Shown here in pieces: positions 45,603 through 58,200 of a DNA stretch of 64,000 nucleotides. Made by a program: the position numbers and the translations under genes. Source of the stretch: Theropithecus gelada (lineage: Eukaryota > Chordata > Mammalia > Primates > Cercopithecidae); contig NC_037670.1 of assembly GCF_003255815.1 (NCBI RefSeq), positions 63,194,031-63,258,030 of the forward strand. Direction: 5' to 3'. Below the pieces are notes generated by a model that ran no database searches, had not been told where the DNA came from, and saw nothing but the letters and a program-made list of their open reading frames with translations. Every line of letters begins with the position of its first letter. Positions within the stretch are counted from its first letter, which is position 1.

Positions 45603-48369
45603 ACTGAATGCTTCTTATCATTGCCAGAGTCAGGAACTCTTCTCACTGTAGCTAAAGCATGGCCAACGAGCCTTTGCCCTCCCACCTCCAGTAGCTGGAA
45701 ATTGTTGCTTCCTTAGTGTCTGTTTCACTGGGGGTAGCCCTCAGTATGAGGAGTGTCTCTTTACACTGAGCGAAAAACTGCCACCTGTATATTCTACCCA
45801 TGTGCACCCTATCAAACTATGCAGAAGAAATCGAATTCCTTTTCCATAAAATAAGCACTCAAGTATCATAACATTTCTCCCCTGAAGTACCTGCATCTTC
45901 TCCAGGTTAAAAAATTATTTCCTGGTTAAATAAGTGTGCTAATAAATACATTTGTTATAGCATTCCTGAATTCTGGTGTTCAGAGAGTGTGGAATAGTCC
46001 TTTTTACAATTGCTGGTGAAAAAATAAAAAATTCAAATTACTGACAGTCTAAAGCACAGAGTTTAACATTTCAAAAAATAAAATCCACATCAAAATAAAT
46101 GAGAATGACTTCAAAAAGCAATGAGAAATTTACAAAAGAAAATCATCACCACCATGAGCTCTTAGGAGAAGAGCCAGCAGCTAGAGATGGGCACCCTCAA
46201 CTCAGGAGCCACAGGGAGTTTCTGGAGGTGTTTGGTCACCTCTTCAGCCAAAGCCAAAGAAGAATGATTACCACCTTAGATGCAGACAAGCACGTGGCAC
46301 TGTATTGGGCTTGCTAAAACAGTCAGGCTTGGCGGTGGGGGCGGGGGGGGGGGGCGCGTGCTGGGTAATTAACAAACTTTCCAGAAGTTACGAACAACTG
46401 AATAGCAAGAAATACTGGAAGAGCAATGTTAAATAAAGCTAGCCCAAGAAAATTACCATTGGACAGTGGACAGGAATAACAATAATAATACAAGGTGAAT
46501 TAACAAATTTTGAAGTCAAATCCCAGTAATACAACATGTGATGAAGTCTAGATACCAGAGAAACCAGAGACTTCTGACAACACAGAGCCCCCATCACCCC
46601 ACAGTGAAGCTCAAATTATTAAGGAAACAACTTCTGTTCCAGGACTCCTACTTGTTAAAGTTTTTGTTTTTTGTTTTTTGTTTTTTTTTCAAAATTTAAA
46701 GATTAATAAAAGATTCTACAACTTGCCAAGGACAAAAAGGACAATGCCTAATATTTCTTCCTGGAGACTTTGAAAAGGAAGAGAACCACAGGGAAGAGCT
46801 GAACAGTCAAAAGCAAGTTTCCAGTACAAGTACTACATTCAGTGATGTTGACTTTTCTTTTGAAGGCAGAAAAATACAGAGTAGTTGGAGGACATGAAAA
46901 AAGAAAATATGTAAACACAGTCCATGGCTGTAAAAAATCTTCCTAAGCAGCAATAGAGATCTGAGAACAGATTGAAAAAATGACAATAACCCAAAAGATA
47001 GTTAATGGCACACAAATCAATCAACATGAAGTTCTGCTTCCAGGTAGCAAATAAAGAGTCTCCAGAGATGGCCATTCTCATCCTAACAGAAAGAGCTGGA
47101 TAAACTGTGAAACCACAGGTTCTTGTAATTGTTTTTTGTTTAGTGTATCTATTCATTAGAGAGCTAAAGATGCAAAGAGATCCAGGTGGACTAAACGCAG
47201 AAAGGGATAAGCCTTCTGGCACCTACAGCTTGCCCTCCTCACTGGCAATGTGAAGGCAGAGGAAGAAGGCTGTTTAGGCAGGGCTAAGGAGAAAGGAAAC
47301 AATGGGATCACAAACTTCAAAGGGCGTGTGTAGCCTGGCGTGATGCGTTAGACCCCAGAAGAGCACCAGCCATGGAATGAGTCTGCAACCAAACACTGGC
47401 CCTTTCCCATGAGCTTCAACAAGTGAACAGGGATGTTAGGGGAAGGGCATGAATGCCGAGATGCCCTGCCAGACTGCCAGAACCTTAACTGGGGTACTAT
47501 GGATGCCTCCATGGGACACAGAGGAGAGACAGGCCACTGAAGAAGTAGGACCCAGGAGCAAAGCTGGAAAACAAGGAACTCCCTAGAGACCCCAAACTCT
47601 GGCAAGCTATAAATGGGGAGAGACTCTAAGAGTTCAGAAAGCTGGTGGGTGGGATATTATTTTCTAAAAAAATCTCAAGTCACATGGGTGTTCAGATTCT
47701 AAGCACGGCTAAAGAGAAATCCTGATACAGCCTTGCAAATATTTTAAGCCAGTGAATAATTGTTTTAAAATATAGTGTATTAACAGAAAGTTGAGGTACA
47801 GTAAGGACAACAGATCAGGAGACAACTCTCTTTGCAAGATAGTTCATTACTCATAGGTTCCAATAGAAGAGGGACACCACCCTCAGGGGACCACTGGGAA
47901 GTGGCAGGGTTAGCCATGAGGCAGAGAGAGAGAGAGAGGAGCTGTGGGCAACAGCCTTGGTGTGGGTTCTATGGGAAGGAATTGGTAGAGCAGGGCAAAC
48001 AGGCCTAGCATTGACTAGTCTGAATCATTTCAGTGGGCTGTGGGGTACCCGGGCTATCCCTGGGACCTGGCCCTGAGTGAGTATTAGGGCAGGGTACAGC
48101 GGCCCAGAGTGTAAGAGCCTGCTGCAGGAGGTGGTTGGGGGAGTGAGCTCTGGATTGGTTGTTTATATTTGAAAAGCCTGCTCTCTGGCAAGTTGCTTAC
48201 TATCTCTCAGAACTGATGAACCCTGGGAGAAGCCATCTGTCTAGCAGCAGTGAGACCCCAGATGTCAAAGTATCAGAATACAAAAAATAAAAGACATGGT
48301 TAATATAGAACTAAATCCAACTACACAGCAGCACAGCCCAGACCCAGCTCAACACACACAGGCTACCAC
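45603..48369. other. Unassigned interval, about 2.8 kb
   Basis: Mixed composition with a T-rich (GTTTTTT)n stretch near 46662-46690 and an AGAGAGAGAGAG run near 47922-47938. The part at 47740-48250 (CTCATAGGTTCCAATAGAAG and GGTGTGGGTTCTATGGG) may be an old antisense LTR. The remainder is not recognised. The 127-codon minus frame (46839-47222) has no domain. Confidence 0.4.
46334..46358. repeat. G-rich tract with a long poly-G run
   Basis: GGTGGGGGCGGGGGGGGGGG, ending in CGCGTG, sits in an otherwise AT-rich region. It has the four or more G runs needed for a G-quadruplex on the plus strand. The run length is prone to sequencing error. Confidence 0.85.
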
Positions 48370-49035
48370 CACACCCCACTAGAATGGACAAGTTTAGAAA
48401 GACTAACAATACTGAGTGTTGGTGAGGATGTTTAGCAACTAGAACATTCACATATTGCTGGTAGGAGTGTAAAATAGTACAAATCCTTTGAAAATTAGTA
48501 ATTTATTGTAACTTTTCACATAGACCTACCCCATGACCCACTCCTTAGTATTTACTTGCAAGCCATAGAACTATATGTCCACAAAAATCCTGGTGCAAAA
48601 TATTCATAGCACTTTATTAATTATAGTTCCAAACTGAAAAGGAACCAAACATCCATCAGCAAGAGAAGGCACTTACAAATTGTGGTTTATTTGTACTATG
48701 GAATACTACTCAGCCAAAAAAGGAACCAAAATACAAATACGCACAGCACGGATGAAATTCAAAAATATGCTGAGTGAAAGAAGCCAGATATAAAACATCT
48801 CATGTAAGATTCTACTTATATGATGTCTCAGAACAAGCGGAAATAATCTATAGAGACAGAAACTGGAAGTAGGTATTTCTGGCACGAAGGGTGGGGTGGG
48901 AATTACGTGGCAATGTGCATGAGGGCACATTCTGGGATGATGGCTGGTGGAAGTATGTAACTATGAATACTTAACTGAATGATCAAAATTTGTGCATTTT
49001 ATTGTATGTAAACCATGTCTCAATAAAAGACTTGA
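48370..49035 (+). mobile_element. L1M (C-E-like) 3' fragment, sense
   Basis: GTGTTGGTGAGGATGTTTAG, TATGGAATACTACTCAGCC, GAGTGAAAGAAGCCAGATAT, GGTGGGAATTACGTGGCAAT and ACCATGTCTCAATAAAAGAC follow the ORF2 C-terminus and 3'UTR of an old L1M. Confidence 0.82.
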
Positions 49036-50649
49036 TCAGAATATATAAGAAAGCAAAATGCATTCTGAAAAAACAAAGAACAGTAAGTATTGCATTTTAC
49101 AGTAAAAAACTAAATGGTAAGATGTAATGGGGTTTCCAGAGAAGGCTATACCAATGCCCAATTTAGAGAAGTCCCCCAGAAAAGAGGTGAGACATGAAAT
49201 AAACAGGCCATTATTAAGAGGAGGCTTAGAATTGCTCTTGTACATGGTGGACCTTTTAAATGGTGATTATTATTAATACAATATAATGGTAAGAATGGTA
49301 GAAAATAATGAAAGCAACTTATTTTCAGCATAATAAATTCTAGAAAATGAATTTAATAACATGTAATTACCTCCCATACAATACTAAGAAAAATAAAAAG
49401 CTATTGTTTTATACAACATAGAAATAAAAAGACACAACAAAGGCTAGCTATGATATTGAATATATTGGAGAACGGGATCCTGTACTAATAAAATGCTAAA
49501 ATGGGCTGGACTTTTCTATAAAAAAGAAGGCACTTTCTGGAATTAATATGAATTTAAAAAAATTTAAAGCATGTCAAACAACTTTGCTAACTATACAATA
49601 ACACTTAAAGTCAAAATGCATTATATAAATACTAAAAAATGGGCAAAGCTTCACTCTACTTGCATGAGTATAAAAATGTCAGAATTGACAATAAAAACTC
49701 AAGAATACAGAAAAGTACTTAAAATGTAAACATACAAATATGTGAGTCCTATTCATAAACACAACTGCAATATGACATAACTAACTGTATTAACAATATA
49801 TAAAATCATACAAAGCAATAAATAATTTTAAAACTTCAAATTATAATAAGCATATGTCAAAACTTGGGAATATTATGAAAAATGAAATGTGTATTCTTAC
49901 GTATAAGTGGATATAAGCAATTAATAAAACAATTGTGAATAAACTATTTTTTCCTGACTTGGAATACTGAACATACTAAAGATAAAAATTTTGCCTAAGA
50001 AAATACACCAAATTCATATAATTGTAAATTTATCATAAGGCATAAATAATACATAGTACTTGCTAGAAAAAAAAAAAGAATATTTATATAGTCCACCCAT
50101 CAGGGGCCAGAGTCTGTTAAATGACTTTAAGTTATCTTTTGTGATAATATTTTCAAACATTTGAAACATTAGTTAAACAAATAAGAAATCTATTAAAAAC
50201 TTTTTAAATGAAACCACCAAAAATTTCCTAGCAGATTTGTAGTATACAAGACATTAATATTTAAAAAATCACTGGTTTTGACATGTAGTATTTATTTTGT
50301 TTCTAAACAGCACATAATTTTAGTATGATTTCTTCTTTAAGCAAAAAATGATTAGGACAATATTTTTTTCAATTGAAATTTTATAGGACATACATTTGTG
50401 CACTTCTAAAGACTCTGGCTTGTTCACCTGCAATGCTATAGTTAGAACCACACTTGTATATAACAGGTTCTTGACTGAAAATTATTGAATGACTGTCTGC
50501 GAGTCTCACCTTTTTCAGTCCACTAATATTTTGGGGGGGACCTAATGCATGATCATTTTTTTTAAAAATGTTCTAAGATGTTTTAAAGGAGATTATTCTT
50601 TTTTGGATACAAAATTTTATATGTGAAAATAACTAACTTGTTAAAGATT
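49036..50649. other. Unassigned AT-rich interval, about 1.6 kb
   Basis: Long A/T-rich stretch with many AATAAA and ATTAAT words. No family is recognised. Probably highly decayed transposon sequence or low-complexity intergenic DNA. Confidence 0.42.
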
Positions 50650-53212
50650 TCTCATATCTTCATTTTCTTGCAGACTAAAAGTGGAAGACTTCTGGTAATG
50701 GTGATGGTGTCACTGAAAAACTGTTCCCCAGACAGCAATGATGAAAACCAGACAGAAGGAATAATTATTGGGAGGTATCAGAAAGCCACCAAAAGCAGGC
50801 AGAAAACCTAGGAGAGTTTACTCTAAACAGATGCTTACAACAAAGGGTAAGAATCATGAGTTTGTAGCTTTTTTGCCTGTGGTGGGTTTTTGTCAACTCT
50901 CCTTTCTACTCAAGTCACAGGAAATCACAGTCTTACTGCCTCAAGGACAGAGTCAGATTTGGCAGAACAGTTGGAAATATGGGGGTGGTAGGGATCACTG
51001 AAGTAAGAAAGCCAAAGAAAGGGTAAGACTCCAAATCAGCACAAACTGCCTGTAACTCTGGCCAACTGATGAATAAGCATGTACAGTGAGGAGTTTGAGG
51101 AGGTAGCCAGAAAGTAGGTGTAAATGTAAGAGGAGTCTATCATTAAAGGACAAAAGTGCATTAAGAAACATCAGTTTCTTGTTGCTGTTTTGATTGTATG
51201 ACTTTCTCAACTCACCTGCAGTTCAGATAATAGAAAGCAAAGTCTTACAGCTGGGATTAGCAGAGCAGCTGGAAAGTGAGGAGGAGCACATGGAAGCAAG
51301 GAAACAGAAAATGGCTAGGCCCAAAATGCCAGCATAAACTGCACAAGTACTTTGCTTGACCACTAACCTCCACAGGCACAGTGAATTCTGAAGAGGTCCA
51401 GACCAATTTAGAAGCAGCTGTAACCGAAAAGAACTAGGCAAAGAATAGAGGAGATCTATATTCACACTGTGGTTCCAGGCAGGAACAGAAAACCATCAAT
51501 CCTCAGAAGAAACAACAGAATGCAGAGTTGCTGCAATGTAACAACAAAATGTATGCCCCATACTGAAGGAGAAAAAAACTAAAGAAATGGACTCCAAGAG
51601 AGCCTATATGTTGTACTCTGTAGACAAAGACTTCAAAGTAGCTATTAAGGGATGTTTAAAAATTTCAAGGAAAATGTGATCTGAATGGGTCTTAATGAGT
51701 GAACATATAGATAACATGAAGAAATGAAAACTATAAAAATAATTCTATGGAATTTCTAGAATTGAAAAGTACAATAACTGTAATGAAAAATTCACTAAAT
51801 TAACTCAACAGATGATTTTAGAGGGCAGAAGACAATCAATCAACTTGAAGATAAACTAATATAAATTATCCAATGTAAAGAACAGAAAGAAAAAAAGATA
51901 CAGGGAAAATAAATCCTTGAAGACCTGGGGGGTGAAATAAGAAGTTTTCATATGTATAATTTGGGTTTAGGAAGGGTAGGAAAGAGAACAAGAAACAGAA
52001 AAATAACTCAATAAATAATGAATGAAAATTTCACAAATTTGGAGAATTTTGTAAGGTAGGAAATACAAGATTAATAAAAATCGAATATATTTCTATACTG
52101 AAGGAGTAAACAACTGGAAATTGAAATTAAATGTAAACATTTCCATTCAATATTAGGAAAAGCATAATATTAAGAATAAATTAACAAAAGATATGCAAAA
52201 CTTGTATAATAAAAACCATAAATATTACTGAAAGAAATTGCAAAATATCTAAATAAATGAAGAGATATGCCATGTTCGTAGACTGAAAAACTCAATCTGG
52301 TTAAGATGTCTGTTTTTCCAAAATTAATCTGTAAATTAAATGCAAACTCAACTAAAATCAAAACAGGGTTTTTGTAGAACCTGACAAGCTAAATTTAAAA
52401 TTTGATGACAATGCAAAGGCTAATGGAATTTTAAAAAATAAAGTTGGACATCTTATAGTACTTAATTTCAAGTTTTTCAATAATTCTAGAGAAGAGTCTG
52501 ACATTGGCATAAGGATTAACATATAGGTCAATGGAAAAGAACAAATGGTTTGGAAAAAGGTCCCCACATATGGTGAACTGATTTTTGACCCAAAAATGTC
52601 AAGATAATCCAATAGGAAAAAGCGAATCTCTTCAAAAAATGGTACTGGAACAACTAGATATCAACATGGGCAAAAGCAAACATCAACTCTTATCTCCCTC
52701 CATGTACCCAGACAATAAATCTGAGAGCTAAAATTACAAACTTTTAGAAGACAATGTAAAAGAAACTTATGACCTTGGATTAGGCAAATATTTCATAGGA
52801 CCAAAAAGTAAGCCATGAAAGAAAAATTGAGAAACCGAACTTTATCAAAATTAAAAACTTCTGCTCTTTAAAAGATACCGTTAAAAATGAAAAGGCAAGC
52901 CACAGACTGAGGGAAAATACCATATACACATATACTAGATGAAGGATTTGTATTAACTTTTTCAAGTCAATAACAAGAAATATGACAGAATAACAATAAC
53001 AATAAAAAGAATAACAATAAAGAATGAGCCAAAGATTTGAACAGGCACTTCACAAAATAGGATATAAAAGTGGCTATAAACAACATGAAAAGATGCTCAT
53101 ATCACTGGTAGTTACGGAAATGCATATTAAGGTGCACTAGACCTCCTAGACCTTCTGAAATTAATCTCTGTCAGTACCAAGTGTTGGCAACGATGTGGAA
53201 TACCAGTGTAAT

Positions 53213-53799
53213 ATAATATTTCACAAGTGCTGTTTTGACCTAGATTTGATGTCATGGCTGAAAACTTTCAATTCCTCTACACAGGCAGTTTACTAAGCGC
53301 CCGCCACCACTACTTCCCTTACCAGGCACTAACACTGCTGAATTATAATAAACACACACCCAACCGCCAGGGACCCCAGGATACTTAGGGCCCAGGAATG
53401 GACCTTCTTATTTGGAATTATTCAAAATGCCCAATGTCCAGGGATCCCAGTTGGCTCCACCAAGCTCACCCCACCCTACTTGCCATACAGAAGACTACAT
53501 TTTCCTTTAAATCTTTAAACATACCCTAATAGCTACTTTGAAGCCTTTCTCTGCAGAGTCCAACATTCTAGACTCTCTTAGAGTCAGTCTCTTTAGTCTT
53601 TTTTCCTTCCGTATGGGGAGTACATTTCGCGGTTGTATAGTTCCATCTTGCTGTTACCCTGTCCCTGGATGCAGCTCACTGTGTAGCCCAAGTGGCAGCC
53701 TCTTCTCATTCAAAGCTGTAACCAAGAGTTCTTTCATCTGTCCAAGCATCCTTGTATGATATCCTGCCAGTTAGAGAACCCATACTCGTAACTATTATC
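53213..53799. mobile_element. 587-bp inserted block in the L1M, unidentified
   Basis: The direct repeat GTGTAAT at 53206-53212 and 53800-53806 brackets sequence unlike the L1 around it. Joining the flanks restores L1-like order (GATGTGGAATACCAGTGTAA, then CTGGAGCACTCATGC). The block is GC-richer than the host L1. It may be a solo LTR, but no clear TG...CA ends or polyadenylation signal are visible. Confidence 0.6.
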
Positions 53800-54238
53800 G
53801 TGTAATTATAAAACAAACTGGAGCACTCATGCCGTCCTGAAGGGAATGCTCAATAGAACAGCCACTTTGGAAAACTGACAGTTTCTTACAAAGTAAAACA
53901 TATCCACTCGCTCCCACAGTTCCATTCCCGGGAAGTTACCCAAGACAAATATAAACATATTTCTACACAAGGGCTTATCCACGAAAGCTCACAGGAGCAT
54001 TATTCATACTAATCAGAAGCTTAAAACCTCAAGTCTCCACCAAGTAGTAAATGAATGAAGTGTGCTGTGTCTACACAAGCGAGCACTGCTCAACAGTAAA
54101 AAGGAAGGGACTGATACAAGCAACAACACAGGTGAGCCTCAAAAACATCACCAAGTGGAAGAAGCCAGACACAGAGACTCATACTCCATGACTCTCATCT
54201 GAAATTCTGTGAAGCACTGGTTAAAAAATAACCACAGT

Positions 54239-54536
54239 GATAATCCGAGCACTTTGGGAGGACAAGGCAGGCAGATCACTTGAAGTCAGGAGTTCGAGAC
54301 CAGCCTGGCCAACATGGTGAAATCCTGTCTCTACTAAAAATACAAAAACTAGCTGGGTGTGGTGGCAGGTGCCCATAATCCCAGCTACTCAGGAGGCTGA
54401 GGCAGGAGAATCAAATCGCTTGAATCCTGGAGGCAGAAGTTGCAGTGAGCTGAAATCCTGCCCCTGCACTCCAGCCTGAGCAATAGAGTGAGACTCCATC
54501 TCAAACAAAAAACAAAAAACAAAATCCCACAAAACC
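54239..54536 (+). mobile_element. Alu SINE in L1M, slightly 5'-truncated
   Basis: Starts at ATAATCCGAGCACTTTGGGA, so about 30 bp of the Alu 5' end are missing. Ends in AAACAAAAAACAAAAAAC. CCACAGT on both sides is a short target-site duplication. A few extra bases (AAATC) precede GCTTGAATCC. Confidence 0.92.
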
Positions 54537-54670
54537 CCACAGTAAGATGAAGCAGAGCACCAGCTGCTTAGGATTAGGGCTGGAGAGAAAGGTGAGAAAT
54601 AAACTGCACCTTTAAAAGGCAGGTTTTTAATTATATGTGAGGTATACCTCAGTAAGCATGATTTATAAAA

Positions 54671-56905
54671 GAAGAAACTAAAAACACTACACAATTTATA
54701 CATGACAGGGCATAACTGCGTTAACAATGGCAACTTTCTAAAACTTCAAAAGCTAGAGTTTTTTTTTAAAATTAATTAATTAGTTAAATACTGTAATGAA
54801 AGATTTCTAGTTGGAAAGAAATATGCAGCCAAAATAAAGAGAATTCAATTTTTTAAATGTCAAAAACTTTGTTAGGCATTTAGATTGACTTTAAAGTAGG
54901 TCTTCCAAAGTTCAACTATTTCTAAAGAAATTCCAACTGATGAAAGAGAAAGCACTACTGCCATGCTGAGAATTTTTTTATATTCGTAAAAAGATGGGTT
55001 TTTGAGAATATTTTTAAATTTTGACAACTATCGCTTCTATATTTATTTTTAGAATGTCACAGCTTGTTTAGATGCAATTATGAATATGTGCAATACAATC
55101 AAATTCAAGTGCATTTTAACTCTGTTGGTTTCTTAAGTTAAATGACGGTTTTTATCATGACACTCTGCTCCTGCCAAAATTTATCCAAAGTATTAGTCAA
55201 AAAAAATTGTACTTTTAACACTGAATTCTTTAAATGAATTTAAAATACAATTTGCAATAGTATTAGATGTTTAACTTATGGAATGAACTTCCAAAAGCTT
55301 TTTTTTTAATCCAAGAATAGATTTGTTTTTAATTACTAACTTTGAAAATTATGGAATTGTTTTTCTACTTGAAGTATGTAAGACACTGATATAAAACTGA
55401 CATTATTTAATGTTTTGCTGCTTTTTTTTTCTGCTATTGGAGTCAACATAGTAACAGGATTTGTTTTACTTTTTGCACAGCTATTAGAAAATTGCAGTTG
55501 AAAATGAGTGATGTTAATCTAGGGTAAAATTCTCATCTGCTGTCAATGAGCATTCATGGTTCAGAGAGTGACAAGTAAATATTCCTTCCACTGCCAAGTG
55601 TGTTACATCATTGTCTTGAGATCCTCTTATTACTGTAACTATTTACTTTTGAACTAGAAGCTGATGTTTCTTCCGCAAATTTATGTTTTCCAGTCTGTTT
55701 GTATCTTGCCAGTGAGCTCACTGCAGCCTCCAACAATGAGTGGGCAAACTGCAAATTAAACACTCATCGATACCCTTGCAAAAGCAAAAATCAATATTAA
55801 AAATTGGCTAAAGTCCTCTTTCCCTCCCTGCTTCCTTCCTCATTGCTAGTGAAAGGACTAGTTGCAAAATGGAAAAGTTCATAGAGTGAGTTACTTTCGT
55901 TGTGATAATATTGGCTAACACGAAAACAAGCCCTTCATTCAGCATCCTGGGTGGGGAGGGCTGGGCAGCTCATCTCCAGGCTGTGGTTCCATAGGTGGTG
56001 CAGGCTGAAGGACAGCTCTTACCTGACCACGCTCATCACTGCACAGAACTCTCCTCCTGCCAGCCTTCCTCAGCCTGTACTTGGGCTGCACCTATGGGGG
56101 ATGACTGTCAGTGTTCATCTTTTTGATAAGTTTCAGGTGGTAGATTTTTGTGTTTAATTAGGGATCGCAAGGCACTGCAAGGATAAATGATGGGGAAGAG
56201 TCAATATAAGTGAGGTACACTTTACTCTCTGCATTCCTGGTATGTGCAACCACCATATTTACATTCTTTAGACAGTGAAACAAAAGTCAAATTCTTGTCA
56301 GTTCGATTAGAATTTTTGAACAAAATGTTACTAATGAAACATTTCAAGAGTATTTAGTTCAAAGACTCACTTGCAGTAACTGAACTTCATTTTAATCCTT
56401 TTTAAAAATAAATTTGTATTCCCTACAAAGTTCCTCAAAATTAGAATATTGGACAGGAATGAATTTCTTTAAAACAAATATCCATTTATTCTCCTCTGCT
56501 TATAAAATCTTAATGAATGAGCCCTTCCTTCAGGCTTTCATTACTCATGGAAGCCAGAGGGGAGAGTCTTAGCATCTTCATTATTCTGATGCTGTATTTT
56601 CAATAATGACTGCGGGCTGCCAATGTAATCATCGTTCATGGTGCCTGGAGTGTGGAGCGGTTGCCTGTGAGATGTTTCCAGCACTCCAGATGGGCTCAGA
56701 GCTACAGAGTAGCTGTGGAGTAGAGCGTTCCTGAGATGTTAAAAGCAATGGCACCTACCTAATATTTACAAGAGGTAAAAAATCATCATCAATCTCTTCA
56801 AGAGCTTCAGGGAGATTGTGAGGGTCAATCTCTCTCAAAGTAATGACAGGAAGCTTGGTGTTTCTAATCTCACTTTATTTAGAAAGGATTAAAACCACAG
56901 AAATA
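54671..56905. other. Repeat-poor interval, about 2.2 kb
   Basis: The longest stretch in the window free of any transposon I recognise. It is AT-rich at first and then balanced, with homeodomain-type words such as GCAAATTAAAC (55750s) and TTAATTAATTAG (54770s). Frames are short (maximum 68 codons at 55951-56157). Function is unknown; it is a reasonable place to test for conserved noncoding sequence. Confidence 0.5.
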
Positions 56906-57395
56906 TGTGAGAGACCAAAATACACCTCCCCAAATAGGGAGGACTGTTGAGCTGATGATGATTAAGAAGCAGCAGATGCAGGAAAGGCCTCTGCCCTCCC
57001 TCTATTTATATGGACATGGTGTTACAAAGACTAAAGGTACCCTACCTGCCCCCTTCTACTAGGGAGAACAGAGACCCTCCTGGACCTGAGATGGTACCAG
57101 AGGAGCCCACACTAACAAGCATCACAAACTAGTCTCTAGCTGCCAGTTATTTGCCCTCCCCCACTGGACCCCTTAGATAATCAAAGTCTTTTGCTTTTGT
57201 CTCCTTTCTTCTCTAAAAATTCACTGTTCCCTGTTATCAGCTAGAATTCAAAGCCACCTCTTTGAGAACTACTCATTCTCTGGGTATCTCCCATGTATGT
57301 ATGAAATATAAACGTGAATAAACTTGTTGGTTTCTTTTAACTTGCCTTTTGTAACAGGTCTCCACACTACAAACCTATGTTATTTTTCCCCTACA
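56906..57395 (+). mobile_element. Probable ERV solo LTR
   Basis: TG start (TGTGAGAGACC), GCAGCAGATGCAGGAAAGGC, CTCTAGCTGCCAGTTATTTG, a TATAAACGTGAATAAACTTG polyadenylation region, and a CCCCTACA end. Length about 490 bp. The flanking five bases (AAATA versus ATATA) match at four positions, so a target-site duplication is doubtful. Family not assigned. Confidence 0.62.
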
Positions 57396-57997
57396 ATATA
57401 AAGAACATCATGCAGTATTTTACATTTTAGGCTGCACAGCGTGGCCCGTGTTTTGGCTGCATGTCCCTCATGTTTCAGAGAACTTGGTCATGGAGAACGC
57501 AGTGTGAAATGAGCAAGTTCATGAAGGTGGCCAAGGAGTCATGTCACCCGAGACTGTGAGCACCACAGCAGGGGCACACACAACGCTTTCTGTGAACACA
57601 AAGTTGAGACCTTGTGAAGCAGGAAGTAGACATCTGCCTCCACCCTTGAACTCCTGTAGAGTTCTGTTTGTTCGAGAAGGGTTTTAAGGCATTCTGGATG
57701 GAGTAAGCAAGAGAGCGAAAACAGGTGAACAGATGTATTGACAGTTTTGTGTAGGTTCAATACAGCAGGAAGGGCTGAATGCAGCCATGACAGAGGGAAC
57801 TGCAGACCAACGAGGAAGCTGTTGGATGCCAAGGTGTCTGTCTTCCCAAGGGGCTAGTGAGAGGGCTTCAAAAATTGAGTTATTAGGAGATAAGTGAAGT
57901 TTGGGTTTTGGGACATGTGTGACACTTTTCATAAACGTTAATCACATTCAATTTATTTGCTGAGGCTGTTGACTTCCTTTATATAATATTTTATTTT
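57396..57997. other. Unassigned interval
   Basis: About 600 bp. The 97-codon minus frame (57539-57832) has no recognised domain. No repeat recognised. Confidence 0.42.
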
Positions 57998-58088
57998 AAA
58001 GGCAAATTCATATATATATATATGAATTTACATATATACATGAATTTATATATATATATGAAGATATATATATATATATTTATCTTCA
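57998..58088. repeat. AT palindrome cluster, (TA)n based
   Basis: 58004-58029 is a perfect 26-bp palindrome (AAATTCATATAT mirrored to ATATATGAATTT). A second near-palindrome spans about 58060-58086 (GAAGATATAT to ATTTATCTTC, two mismatches). A third TGAATTTATATA block lies between. Hairpin or cruciform formation is possible. Confidence 0.93.
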
Positions 58089-58094
58089 ATTTGC

Positions 58095-58200
58095 TTTCAA
58101 TCTCCTTTCACTGATGAGGAAAGTGAGGTGCATGCATCACAAGTGGCCCTGGCAGCAGGTCTAGCCAGATCCAGCTCCCTTGCTGCAGGGTCTATTATGT
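58095..58200 (+). mobile_element. MIR fragment
   Basis: CACTGATGAGGAAAGTGAGG, then GCATCACAAGTGGCCCTGGC and GGTCTAGCCAGATCCAGC follow the MIR core. It starts next to the AT palindrome cluster. Confidence 0.6.

Larger units (their letters stand above)
50650..54670 (+). mobile_element. L1M remnant, sense, with two later insertions
   Basis: ORF1-like part at about 51560-52060 (AGAATTGAAAAGTACAATAA, CAACTTGAAGATAAACTAAT, AGAACAGAAAGAAAAAAAGA). It then skips to the ORF2 C-terminal part (GAACTGATTTTTGACCCAAA, GACAATGTAAAAGAAACTTA) and a 3' end near 54670 (GAGGTATACCTCAGTAAGC). Most of ORF2 is missing. A 587-bp block (53213-53799) and an Alu (54239-54536) interrupt it. The stretch 50650-51560 is likely 5'UTR but is less certain. 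Confidence 0.75.
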
